Source: Formicarius rufipectus
Taxonomy: Eukaryota > Chordata > Aves > Passeriformes > Formicariidae
Direction: 5' to 3'
DNA: 64,000 nucleotides
Assembly (NCBI GenBank): GCA_013399695.1
Contig: VXAU01004437.1
Span: forward strand, 147,790-211,789
Below the pieces are notes generated by a model, which was given only the letters and a program-made list of their open reading frames with translations, was not told the origin of the DNA and ran no database searches. Position 1 is the first letter of the stretch. Every line of letters begins with the position of its first letter. The position numbers and the translations under genes are program-made. This document shows positions 1 through 12,600 of this stretch, piece after piece.

Positions 1-493
1 ATAGCCCACCTCCCCCGTGAGTGTTTACCCGCTGTAATTTACTAAGCAACAGAAGTACAAACTTCAAACTGTAATCTACATTGATTGTCCAGTCCATCTC
101 CTTCCCTCTTCCACTAGAGTTTCCAACATGACATTGTCTCTTATAATTTCAGATTAATGAATTTATCTCATTGGTGTACAGTGGCATGTGGTACTCCTGG
201 GAAAGAAACCTTCACCTAAGTATACAAAACTCTGTTTGATTCCCCCTTTTCCTGCTCTTTTGGTTATTTGGTCTTTTCAGCTGGCACAGTCCTCCTCCTT
301 TTTTCTAGCTGTTTGTCCAAAAATTTATGGTTTTCTTATCACAGAGTGTCTGGAAAGAGGGAGAAAAACCAATCCCAGACCATCAGCCCTCCCTCCCTGA
401 AACACTGCCTATGCTACATATTAGGAATGGTTATTTTAGGGGATCTGCTATCAACAAGCAGTAAAACTCTGTTTTCCATTTATACTCTCAAAG

Positions 494-626
494 GGAACCT
501 CCTAATCATAATTCTTGTAAGCTACTTTGGAGCGAAGCTTCACAGACCAAGAATAATTGGAGCAGGCTGCTTAATTATGTCAGCTGGAACATTCCTAATT
601 GCAATGCCCCAGTTCTTCATGGGACG
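494..626 (+). CDS. SLCO1C1: SLCO1C1 coding exon 3 (TM2-TM3)
   Basis: 133 bases between acceptor CTCAAAG and donor GTAAGT. Enters in phase 1 (G|GG AAC) and reads NLLIIILVSYFGAKLHRPR, then to FFMGR. The length equals the matching exon of the SLCO1B-type gene (32900-33032). Confidence 0.95.
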
Positions 627-3600
627 GTAAGTGCAAAGTGATCAGGCTTTTACAACTGGGCTGAGCACACTGAATGTCAGCTCACTGAAATATTTAGGTG
701 TTGCCTATGAAGATCCCTGTAGAAATAGGCATATGTGGGTGTGGTTAATTAATCTGATATTTTTTGTGTGAAAAGACTTTTTCCTGTAGAGCAAATAATT
801 TAACATGTATGCCATTCTCAGTTGTAATCAACTTATCGTTTTATTTGTCTGTGCTCTTGACTGGCCATATTTTGACATGGTATAGGAATTGTCGAAGCGT
901 CAGTGAAGATGTGATGACTAAATCTGAGTATTGAACACAGGCCAGAGGATACACCACTGTCTAATCATCTCTGCGTCCAAATTTGTGCATCATAGCAGAG
1001 CAAAGTGCCTGTTAAACTGAAATGCATCACAGTGACACAAAGAGAACCAACAGGACAGTTTTCATGTACAACTGCACTATAAACAGAGTTCTATTTATCC
1101 CCTGCAAATGATCATTAGTGACACTTGATGCAGATGAAATTTGTGTTTAAGTGCTATAGGCCTATCTGGCAGTAACAGATCTGATTGCTTTTTCTTATCA
1201 GTTCTTGGGAGTAAATACAACTTTCTTTTTAAAACAGATATCGGTATGAAAGATTCCCTTCCACTGTCAATTCTACTGTTAACATCTCTCCATGTCAGCA
1301 GGATAAAAACCAAACTCCACTCTCAGCCTTGGAAAAATCTCAAGCAAAAATAAATGCAGGTGAGAGAGAACTCTGTTAAATAATATAATAAGCACCCTAA
1401 AATACATCACAAGACTCTAAAACTCTCATGCAGTAGTTAATTAGAATGCAAAAAGGATGGAAATCAGATGAATATTTCACACAGAAGGCAGATCTTCTGG
1501 CTGAGGCAAGTTTATTAAAAATAAATGTATACCTGCCCACTGCCAAGGCTTTTACAGGCTGCAGCCTTTCCTCCTGTCTCGTTCAACAACTTTCTGCAGC
1601 TCTGTGTTTGCAGAAATGCCAGTCTCCCATGGGAACTTTGGAAAGTCATGGTCTTCCCTCTGCTGGGAAATGTGCCTTTATATCCTGGGCCCACTGGAAG
1701 GAGCCACTTGGGTCTCCCAGCCTGAAGACCCTGCTTCTTGTTTCTCTCCCTGCATGTTGACCCCATTTTGCACACCACAAAGTTGTGTCCCTGCTGGGTG
1801 TATTGAGTTACTCGTGGGGAGGGAACATTCCCCAGCTTTGCCAGCCCATGACTAAGCTGTGGATGAGCAAATCAGGTGTTCTGTATGTCCCAAAATGTGT
1901 GTAGTTTTTCATCCCCATACCTGTGGATTAAATGTGGCTGGTAGTGCTCATGATTATCATCAATGCTTCCCAAATCTTTCCATCAGGAGATCCCAAGTTT
2001 GGTTAGAAGGAAATGAAGGAGTTTTCTAAAATAGAATATGGTGACAAATTTATAAAATCAATAAACTTCTAGTTTCTTTGAGGGAGTTCATACTAAAAAT
2101 ATGTCCACCTCAAGCTGATTTGGTTTAAATTGCCACCCCACACTCCACAAAACATTTTTCACAATTTTTCTACTGTTTTTCTCACATTAGAAGTGTTTTA
2201 GAAAACCAATCCATTCAGTGACAAAAAAGCACATTATTACTGTCTCTCTTGTTGTGTATTCAGGGTGTGAAAAGGAAGCAGGCTCTTCCATGTGGATCTA
2301 TGTTTTACTTGGAAATCTGTTGCGTGGAATAGGTGAAACCCCTATCCAGCCTCTGGGAATTACATACATTGATGATTATGCCATAGAAGAGAACTCTGCC
2401 TTATATATTGGTAAAATAAATATTACTTCTTTTCCTAATGTTTTTTTTCCCCAGAGGAAACTGAGTCATTCTGAATATTGGAGTGAGCATTATTCAATTA
2501 ACTTGCCCTGATTGTTTTGTTTGCATAATTTCCAATATTAAAATTTATTTAAGTCATGTACACTCAAGGGACCAAGTTCCCTTTTAATTATACCAGCACA
2601 GTTCCATTATCTTAATTTGATGAAAGAATTTGACCTTCGGTTCCTGCTGTTACCCTAATCTTCCTAATTCTTCTGGATGTGGACTGCTGAGCCTCTGTGC
2701 ACATTCAGTTCTCTGAAAAATGGTAAAAACATGCTCTCTTTCAAGCACTTAAAATTGAATTTCAGCAGGCACTCGAAACTTTCCCTGTATATTCAGGCAG
2801 AACTATAAACAACAGTGCTGAGGTTTTAGAAAGTTGGTATTGCTGTTTCCTTGTGTTCGTTGTCTGACCTCTGCACATTCATCTCAACTATTACCAAAAA
2901 TTCCTTCCCCATCAGCATCTTGTCTTGACAAGTTTCCAGCCTGGTAACTGGCAAAAACTCAGGTTTTCTCTGTAAGAATCAGTCTTCCCAGATGAATTTT
3001 CAGAATTTGAAATATTCAAAAAGTTTGGCTGAGGCTATAGGGAAGCATATTATTATTGATACCAAAACAGTGGTATTTTTCAGCCTACTCAGAGCCCACC
3101 TGAACTTAAAGTAATCAGTTAAATAATTGCCATTTGCTTTCCAGTTACTAAAGTCCAGTCAGTTAAAGAGTTTGTAGAATTATAGATGTCATACTCTGCT
3201 GTTAGGTGCAGAAGAACCAGTGCTTTTGTTTTACTCAGGAGTGTAACAGTGCCCTGGTTTTTATTACAGGCTGCGTACAGACGGTGGCAATTATAGGGCC
3301 AATATTTGGCTTTCTTCTAGGATCCCTGTGTGCCAAGCTTTACGTTGACATGGGCTTCGTAGACCTGGGTAAGTCAGAAAACTCAGGGTTTAAAAATTCA
3401 GCCAGGCTCAAAAATGCCTCCATTTTAGACCAAGAACTATCTGGTTATGCATTAGGAGCTGTAGTAGGGGTAGAGCAGACACCCATGGTGTGACTATTGG
3501 GGTGGTCCTGTGCAGGAGTAGGAGCTGGACTCCATTATTTCTGTGGGTCCCTTCCAATTGAGCATATTCTGTGATTCTGAAATAAAAAGGATGACAACAA

Positions 3601-6600
3601 TGGAGTGCTCCATACAGAAAAGGCTGACAAGAATGTGGATGGATGTGGAGGAAGTAGGAGGTCTGACTCTTCCCCAGCCCCAGCAGATCTGCAGCAGGTG
3701 CCTCTAAGAGATGCCTTGGTGAGGAGGCTCTGGGGAGACAGTGGATGTCAGGAGGAGGCAGGAATGAGGCTCTGGATCTTGTGTGTGCATTTTTAAGTGT
3801 CCTGTTGTTGCCTAGAAATATAGTTTGGCAGTGGGTACCACGTCTCCTGGTTGCCTTCTGCCTGATAAAACACTTTCCACCCTGTTTATCCTGGGGTTTT
3901 TGTACAGAACAGCCAGACTGAGGGCAAGTGAGGGGCCACTTGGACTGCCCCATCTCCTGGCCTTGCAGCATCTCTGGAGATGTGTGAGTGGCACAGCAGT
4001 GTCAGGGCCAGGCTGCTGCTGTGCCACAGCAATCAGCAAGTCCTTGTTGTGGCCCCACAGCTGGTCCTGTAACACCCTTAGAGACGCACAGCTAAACCTA
4101 CCGAGGTGCGGATGGACTCCTGCGGACAAAGTCCCGGCAAAACCACCTTCTTTGTTACCAACAAACGCTCTCAAAAAGCAGTTATTTGTTTCTTCTCTCT
4201 TTTGTCTTTCTCCAGACAGTGTCACCATAACTCCCAAGGACGTGCAGTGGGTAGGAGCGTGGTGGCTGGGCTACCTGATAGCCGGTGTGATCAGTGTTCT
4301 GGCCGGCATCCCCTTCTGGTTCCTGCCGAAGCACCTTGTGAAACCGGAGAGCAGGAAGGACTCCAGCACCTCTTCTGAGCAGTCCAAGTTCATCATTGAG
4401 GAACACAAGGACCAACACAAATCATATCAGCAGCAAGGAAAGATTGCTGAGATGGCAAAAGGCAAATCACTAGAGTTTCTTTCCCGGTTGTTGAGTTTTT
4501 CTCTCAAAGGCTTTTATACTTTGTACTTTCTGAGGTCTGATTTTAATGACCTAAAAATTATGATTTTCCTGTCAGGTATCTCTCTCCTCCTAACTAACAG
4601 GAACAAAAATGGTCTTTTAATTGTTTCCTGGACCTGCTCTTGCGTACAGGATTTCTTCATCTGGAATTTGTAAAATTCTGCTAATGGCCGAGCAAATATC
4701 ATGAAACCCTGCAAAGATTTTTCCTTCATGGATAGTGATTGTTGCAGAAGTGGTGGTCAAAAAAACCCCCTTGGTTTTTGCTAAACCTTTTTCTGTAAGT
4801 GCATTCATTAGAAAAACACCTGCAATATTGATCAGAACAAGAACGGGCAGAGACTAGTTGCACTATTGTAGGAGACTCTCTGGATTTAGCAGGAGCTGGT
4901 TTGCACAATTGCATTTCCTTGGCTACTTTGCCCAAAGCATGTTCCCTCAGTATTTGAGTCTGTAACTCAATATGTCTCTGTTTACCATCAGCTGCACTGA
5001 GCACTCTCTGCCCCAAATTAAACTGAAAGGTGGTGTGTCTGTTGAGGACAGAGAGAAACCAAATCAGTCCTGGTTTATGATGGAAATAAGGTTTATTCTG
5101 GGATATTGATGCTTAGTGTTTTGCTCCACTGTTCCTCCATCCAGCAGTGGAGGAGCTCTTAGGAGCATCATGGAACTTCACAGAATCTTTCTGAAATGTT
5201 CTGCAGTCCTTTTTTTTTGGAAGGTGCAAAAATACCACAAAGCATTATTCTCAGCAATTATTCTCTCTCTGATCTGCTTGTCATTTCTGCTGTTTTGTCT
5301 TGCAGACTTTTTTCCATCACTGAAGATCCTTTTTGGGAATTCAGTTTACATTCTGTATTTGTGTGCAAGTATCATTCAGTTCAATTCTTTAATTGGCATG
5401 GTGACATATAAGCCAAAATATATTGAACAACAGTATGGGCAAACATCTTCAAAAACTAACTTTGTTATAGGTAATGCTTTATCTGCTTCTTGATATCTTT
5501 AAAATGGACATTTTAGGCGTGGCATGTACATACATACAGGGAAAATTGTAAACTTTTTTAGGATAAGTTTATTTCTTCTCCTTCCTTGTCTTACTTATAG
5601 CAGGTTATAGTTTATAGCAGGTTATAGTTTATAGCAGGTTATAGTTTATAGCAGGTAAGTTATTCCATTTATTTTTTTTAGCACTAGTTAGCTCTGAGTT
5701 TACCTATGCAAGAATTACTGTGAAAGTATGCGTTATTTGATACCTTAATTCCCATTTAACCAGAAATTTGAAAAATAATACATGTTTAGCACAAGAAAAT
5801 AATTGAAAATAGAATTAATTTTAAAATAATTTATGTAAGTGGGATCTGTTTTCTTGCTGGTTTCCTGTTTATTTCAATGAAATGAAGATCAGCTCAGTGA
5901 GTCCTAAAGGACTGACCATAAAGTAATTCTGATTAGTTAAGACCAATATTGCCAGTGATTTCTTACTTCCTGAAGAGGTTGTTGTTAAATAGAAGGAAGG
6001 CAGTTCCTTTCCCAAGACCTTCTGTACAGCAGCACAACGGACAAAGATGGTGCTTCTGCGTTTGGGTACCTTGCTGGCCATTTTTGTAGATGACTTCAGG
6101 ATGGTGAACTCCAATGCCCATTTGCTGAACCTGCATTCAGACTGGAGTTCCACTACTAAAGTCCTGGGATTCAGTAGCATTAAAGAGCAAAGAGGTTTAC
6201 ATCTACCCAATACAGAGGGAACTGCCTTGTTTCAGAGCAGCATTAGTTGCACAGCAACGGAGATATATATGTGCAGAAAAGCTGTAATGATCCATTGTGC
6301 TATGTTAATTCCTTCAAGAGAGAAGCTGGAATTTCCTGGCACGAAGCTCCTCAAAGCAAGGAGAAATCTTCAAGTATAGCTGATGGCCAGAGAAAGTCCA
6401 GAAAACAATCCCTACATTCAGTAGAGCACTTCCAATTGTATTTAAAGATTTTCTGGAGCTAAGCTTCTGTGTGTGTGCAAACCGAGTGAGGATTAAGAAC
6501 CTCTTGATTGAGCACAGGGGATATGTCCAACAGAAAGCATGCAATGACTTGGCTAGGGAAGGATCCTGACTGAGTGTCCATCCCTGCAGTGAAGTCATTT

Positions 6601-9600
6601 TCCCTCCTCCTTTTCCTTTTTCTTCAAATCCACTCTTGCTGAGGGCTGGCTAGAACTTTTGCAGTGTTTATTTCACTTACCCTGTCTTTTACTATTTCTT
6701 CTTTTTTTTTTTTTTNAAAAAAAAAAGGTGAAAAAGCAAGTCTTGCTCCAGATTTCATAACTGTAGGTAAAACTAAATTTGCCCTCTAGAAATGAGCAGA
6801 TCCCTCCACTGACAAACTATCAGTGGAGAAAATCACCTAGATTAAGAGATGAAGAAATTGGAAGATTGTTAGCTAAACTTTATCCGTAATCTTTCTGACA
6901 AAGAACTGGCAAAGAAGCATTCCCAGGGAGCAACCTTTTGAAAGCATCTCCAGCACCGTGGTAATAATCCAAGGATCAATTCAAGTCTGGACAAAATAAA
7001 ATGCCTTGACAGAAGACCTTTTATATTTTATTCCTTCATCTTATTGCTGCAGCTGGTTTTTTGGCTGGGAAGGTGAGTTAGTCCTTTGAGATGGGGACAT
7101 TAACACAGATTTTTCTGTTTGATTTCAGGTCTTATCAATATTCCTGCTGTGGCTTTTGGCATATTCTCTGGAGGAGTAGTCATGAAAAAATTCAGAATTG
7201 GTGTTTTAGGGGCTGCAAAACTTTCCCTGGGATCATCTTTCTTTGGTTACCTTTTACTTCTCTCATTATTTGCGATGGGCTGTGAGAACTCAGAAGTGGC
7301 GGGACTGACTGTGTCGTACCACGGGTATGCTGGGAAGAGGATGCTGCAGCATAAAGTGCTATTGCAAACCAAACTCCTTCCTCCTTTTATTCCACAAAGT
7401 ACATATTGTTGAAATGAAGGAGATAGGCCTATATATGTTTCCCAGAAATTTGTTTCAAAGTGCTGAAAACCGCTCCATCTATTCCAGAGGACACTGTGTC
7501 AGAACCCTTTCATAACTGTGGCATAAACCAGAAGGGTTTATGTCACAAGTGCCAATTATTTTTCTGGTAACTTTTTATTACTATTTCCATGGGACCTGTC
7601 CCTTGAGCCTAGTGATTTCTATAAACGTGAGATGCTCAGTGGTGGGGATTCAATTAATTGTTCCTTGCTTCTGTGTGCTGAACAACAAATGGCATTTAAT
7701 AGCCTCTGAACCTAAAACTTAAGGATTCATGGATTAACCATAGTAAGCCATGATGTTAACCATAAGGTACACCTGAGGCTAGCACTTCTGGGTCACTTTT
7801 TCCCATGTTATTACTCTGTAAAGCTCAGGTTTTGGGAGGAGTTTCCAGCACTGACTCCACAGCAGCCCCAGGAGCTGCTCCAGTGGTGTCTTCATCAGCA
7901 GGTGGCTGAAGTTGGCAGATTGCTGTTCTGCAGGGTATTGGACCCTCAGTTTGGATGAATCTCATTCTAATAAGCTCCACACTAACTTCTACAGAGATCA
8001 TTTACCATGACTAACTCAATGCCCTCTTTGCCATTTGTCCAGTTTTGTTAGAATTGCATTAAGCCTCAGATAACTAAAATCTGAGAAAATGCCTGAATAG
8101 AAATTGTTAGCTGCCCCCCTTAATAAGATAACCACTGTCTCTCAGTAGAAGGTGGGATATTGTTAAAACATTTTGATAACAGAGAAATAAGAATTTCCAC
8201 TGCTGTATGGATTTGAAGAGACAGCCTTTATTAATAGACTACAGAGAGGAGGTCTGGCCAGGGGCACCTGTCAGAGAGCACAGGCCATGATTTGCCAATG
8301 AACTCCTCCACATCTGCTGGAAAACATGCTTGCAATTTCTTTTTTTCCCCAGAACTAAGCAGAGGACAGATTACGAGCAAGCCCTGTTTTCAGAGTGCAA
8401 TTCAGGCTGCTCATGTTCCAGGAACGACTGGGACCCCATCTGTGGGGAAAATGGAGTTACCTACATTTCTGCCTGTCTCGCCGGCTGCCAGGCGTCCAAC
8501 GGCACTGGGAAAAACACCGTAAGACAGTCTTTCATTTCCATATGTGATGTGATATTTTTCCAAATACAACCAGGTCTGTCAAAGTAAGTGGATTAAAACT
8601 GAGTAAGGCACGACCTCTTCAACCCACATTTAAAACTTTCTCAGTTTTTCTTTCCAGCAGAAATCACAAGCAGAGAATGTTGGAGGGGATTTTGTTTACC
8701 TGTTGGCTACCAAGACTGTTGGAAAAAAATACACATATTAAATACAGTTAATACTTTATATAGTTTTCTCCTTCAATAAACAAACATTTCCCTTTGGCAA
8801 AACATTTCCACTTTGGATTTAAACGTTCAGCTACCCAGAAAAGCATGATGTGCTTTCCTGATCATCCTCTTCTTCACCATTCAGGTTATCATACATTTTT
8901 GCCTGCTCTCTTCTAGGTATTTTTTAACTGCAGCTGTGTGGGAACTTTTGAATCTTCACAGAGCTCCTCAGCTGTGGTGGGACCATGTCAAAAAGGAAAT
9001 GAGTGTCCAAAAATGTTTCTGTATTTTCTAGTAATATCGGTTATCACTTCCTACACTTTGTCAGTAGGTGGCACACCCGGATACATCCTGCTCCTAAGGT
9101 AAGAAATATTTCTGCTAGCATTGCCAAATGTTTTCAAGATATTTTGACATATGTGACTGGGTCTTCCTCCCCTCCTAGTGTTCCCAGTATTGTGAAATGT
9201 TTTCAGCTATGCAAGGTGGCTTTTTGAATAGTTTTGTGTTTTTTTTTTTTACTATTGAAATGCATCCTCATAAATTTACAAGGAGTTTTGTACCATCAAT
9301 GCAGCAATGTGTTTATGAGGAGATTTACCACCAAGATCTTTCTGGTGTCAAACATGATAAAAGAAGCCAAGTTATAGTTAATGCCAAAATCCCCTTCCCT
9401 TAATGCCTTTTACATTCCCAGAATGGTGTTATAAGGCCTCCCTGCAAATGGAAATTAGCTCTACATGTGCCAATATGTGCACAAATACATATATAAGCAG
9501 CCAGTTTTGCTCACTTGCAATGGATACTACAAGGAGGTGATCTAACCCAAACCATCTATATACACTCAACTCTTCTCCTCTAGCCCATTTTATTATTCCA

Positions 9601-12600
9601 TATAATTGTTCTGTTCTGGATTTTTCCTTTCAAAATAAAGATTGATTTAGCATGAGAATTTTTTTTTTCTATTGTGATAATCATAGACTTAATAACTGTT
9701 TGTCCAAAGGGATTGTTCCAATATGTATTTAACTGCTGGGATTATTTGTCCATCACTGAGTGTAAGCTTTGAAACTAATTTTAGAAAGTGCAGAAGGCAT
9801 GTAATACTACCAGGACTTAATCTGGATTTTTGTCAACTTCTTGCAATTTTTGGATTCCAAGTGCTGCTCCACTCTGGTTTGGAAATCTTTCTTTCTCAGT
9901 TCCTTTTTCCAAACTATTTCCAGATGAGCACATTCTGCTTCTCAAACAAAACAACAGTAAATCCAGAATAACTAATCTTTAGTATTATACTTGTGTTTTC
10001 TTACTCCCAAAATTCTCTTTGTTTTTGAAAGAAATTTTCTGGAATGGGTCCTGTCTCGTTGCCAGTGTCTTTATATCACATGGACAAATCCAGTGCTAGA
10101 GCTGGCTGAATATATGTTTTATGGAAAAAAACCTAAATAAAGAAATGTAACTTCAGCTATGGTTCCATCACAATCCTTGAACCAGAATCAATATTTACAC
10201 AGAGACTTTCAGAAATGGTTGAGGTGAGGGTCCTTCTCCACTGCCCTGTACAAACACAGCTTTCCTCAGGGACCTTGCAGGGTTACCACTGAGTACTGCA
10301 AAAACACCCTGCATATCTCTCTCCCCAAGGTCTCACTCCGAGAACAATCATATTATCATCCATTTTAGACAATTTTTACTGAAGCTTATGCACCACTGAA
10401 CTGTCTGTGTGCCAAGATGAGGATGATTCATGAAGTGAGAGCTTGCAGCAAAACCTTCAGGATTTATGCCAGACTGCTCTCTGTGATTGCTTTTGACACA
10501 CTGGATAAATACGGGCATAGGGCTATGCAGAGATGCAGTTTCCTTCCCCTTTCCCTCTATATGATGTCTCCTTTCTATCCATTAGACTTAGAGTAGAAGG
10601 TGTACAGATGTGGTACCACACAGGGCCCAAAACCATCCTAGCCACGCTCAACCTCCTGATTTTTATCTTGTTTCCACTGCATAAAAAATAAGTGTTTGGG
10701 AGGCGATGTTCATACTTGAACACCTACAAGCTTAATCACACAGAGTTGCCAGCACTTCTCAGCCCTAAGAATTTGCTCTTGGGAATCTTTAATGCTTAAT
10801 GGATTTATTTAGAAAGGCTTAGAAAGATTTTCAATTACAATACAAAACCATTTTATATATGAAATCAGCAAAACAGTTTTATTGGTTGAGCTCCAAATCT
10901 TTTATTGGTGCTGAAAATCATTTTACTTTGAGAGACGTTTAACTGAAACAGAGAACTTAGTGTTTTCCTGCTGGATTGAAGGCATTCACCTCTGATGTGC
11001 ATCTACATAAAACATGTTTCAGTAAGTTCAATTCTTTTTTTTTTTTTTTCCTGCACTGCAAATGACCTGTGGGCACAATTCCACTTTAAGCTCATGCTTA
11101 CTTTTCTCTTTTCTGTAATCCATCACTGACTGACTTTCCCTGAAAATCTGGCTGAATTGAAAATGTGCTTCTGTAACCAGAAGGAAAATAAATGTTCTTT
11201 GAAAACAAATAGTCCCAAGGTCAAGTTGCAGACTTTATTAAGTACTCTTTCCAGTGATCTATTTTCAAAATTATTCAGTATTCAGTCAGCTCTGTTAGGA
11301 TTCCAGCACTTAAGCAATCTGAGGTTTTCTGATGAGCAGATATCATTGCACCTGCCATGGAGTATAAATACAGCTAAATCCCTTTAGCCTTTAGATTTAG
11401 TGACATTTTCTGTGAGGGTTTACACGACTGAAGCCATTGAAATATGCTTACAGCTAGTGACCAAGTCATTTGCTGAAATGTCTTTTTGGTGGTATTAGCC
11501 TAATTACAATTGCCAAGGAACTTGGGAAAGCCCTAAAGTTTTGGAGAAAAACACCCCGCAGGTCAGATAGCTGTTGTTGAAGTAGCAGCTATTAATAGCA
11601 GGTGGTTAGGCAGTGAAAAGGAAGCCTCAGATCTCTCTGAGAGGCCTGGCTTTCACTCAGGATCACAAAGAACTCCTGTTTCTGTGTAAACACAATACAA
11701 ATGCTCAACTTTTTTGTTTGTTTGTTTCATCTGAAAGAGAACATTTTTTTGCAGGATATAAATCCTATGGAACACATAATAAATATCCAGTTACTGGTTT
11801 TATTTTTCAATTCTGCTTTCTATGCCCTCGGATTTGTTTAGAAGGACTCCAGACTGAGTCTTGCTTGTGTAACACATGTCTAATAGGAAAGCAAGTCACT
11901 GTTCTTCCAGCTTAAAATCCTGTTAAAGTCATGCCTACATAGATGGCAGTGCTTGTATAAGCCACAATGCAACAGACTGTGTGATTATAATCTACAACCA
12001 GAACATTAGACAAGAAAGTGTGGAGATTGTAAAGTGAGGTGTGCACAAAGTTTTCCACTATGATGCGTCAGAGTCAAATTCAGAGTCACAGAATGACTGG
12101 GGCTGGGAAGGACCTCTGGAGATCAACTCCACTGCAAAAGAAGGGTCACCTAGAGCAGGTTGCATGTGGTGATGTCCAGACAGGTTTTGAATCTCACCAG
12201 AGGAGACTCCACAAACTCTCTGGGCAGCCTGTTCCAGTGCTCTGTCACCCTCACAGCAGTTTTTCCTCACAGTCAGATAGAACTGTCTGTGATTCAGTTT
12301 GTGTCCACTGTTCCTTGTCCTGCCACTGGGCACCACTGAAACAATTCTGAACACATCCTCTTGAAACCCACCCTTCAGACATGTGTATGCATGAGATCCC
12401 CTGTCAGCCATCTCTTCTCCAGGTTACCTTCTATGTCCTTCATGTTCTTTCTATTTTCACTAAATTAGGGGAAGGCCTACAGACAAAATACCACAATGAC
12501 CCAAATATCATTTAAAATGTGGGTTATTAATGCTGTTCTGGCAGCTGTGTTGGGAAATAAAAAAAATTTAAAATCACTGGTGGGGAACAAAAGAGCTCCA

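Larger units (their letters stand above)
5471..7128 (+). other. SLCO1C1: SLCO1C1 intron between coding exons 8 and 9
   Basis: Intron of 1.66 kb. Holds a 17-bp tandem repeat (5596-5655) and a T/A homopolymer junction with one N (6716). At 5869-6210 a 113-codon open stretch lies on the minus strand that I cannot assign; no splice or family evidence makes it a gene. Confidence 0.7.

Noticed and set aside
1..493. SLCO1C1 TM1 exon upstream of 494
   Set aside because: No IERRF or DGSFE-type sequence in any frame, so the exon must lie outside the window.
3825..4673. 282-codon open frame as a single exon
   Set aside because: Only 4216-4461 matches OATP. The rest is intron read-through on both sides, and the splice sites and paralogue length fix the exon.
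12058..12411. Minus-strand 117-codon frame
   Set aside because: Lies inside a CR1 tail; typical of chance frames in that repeat.
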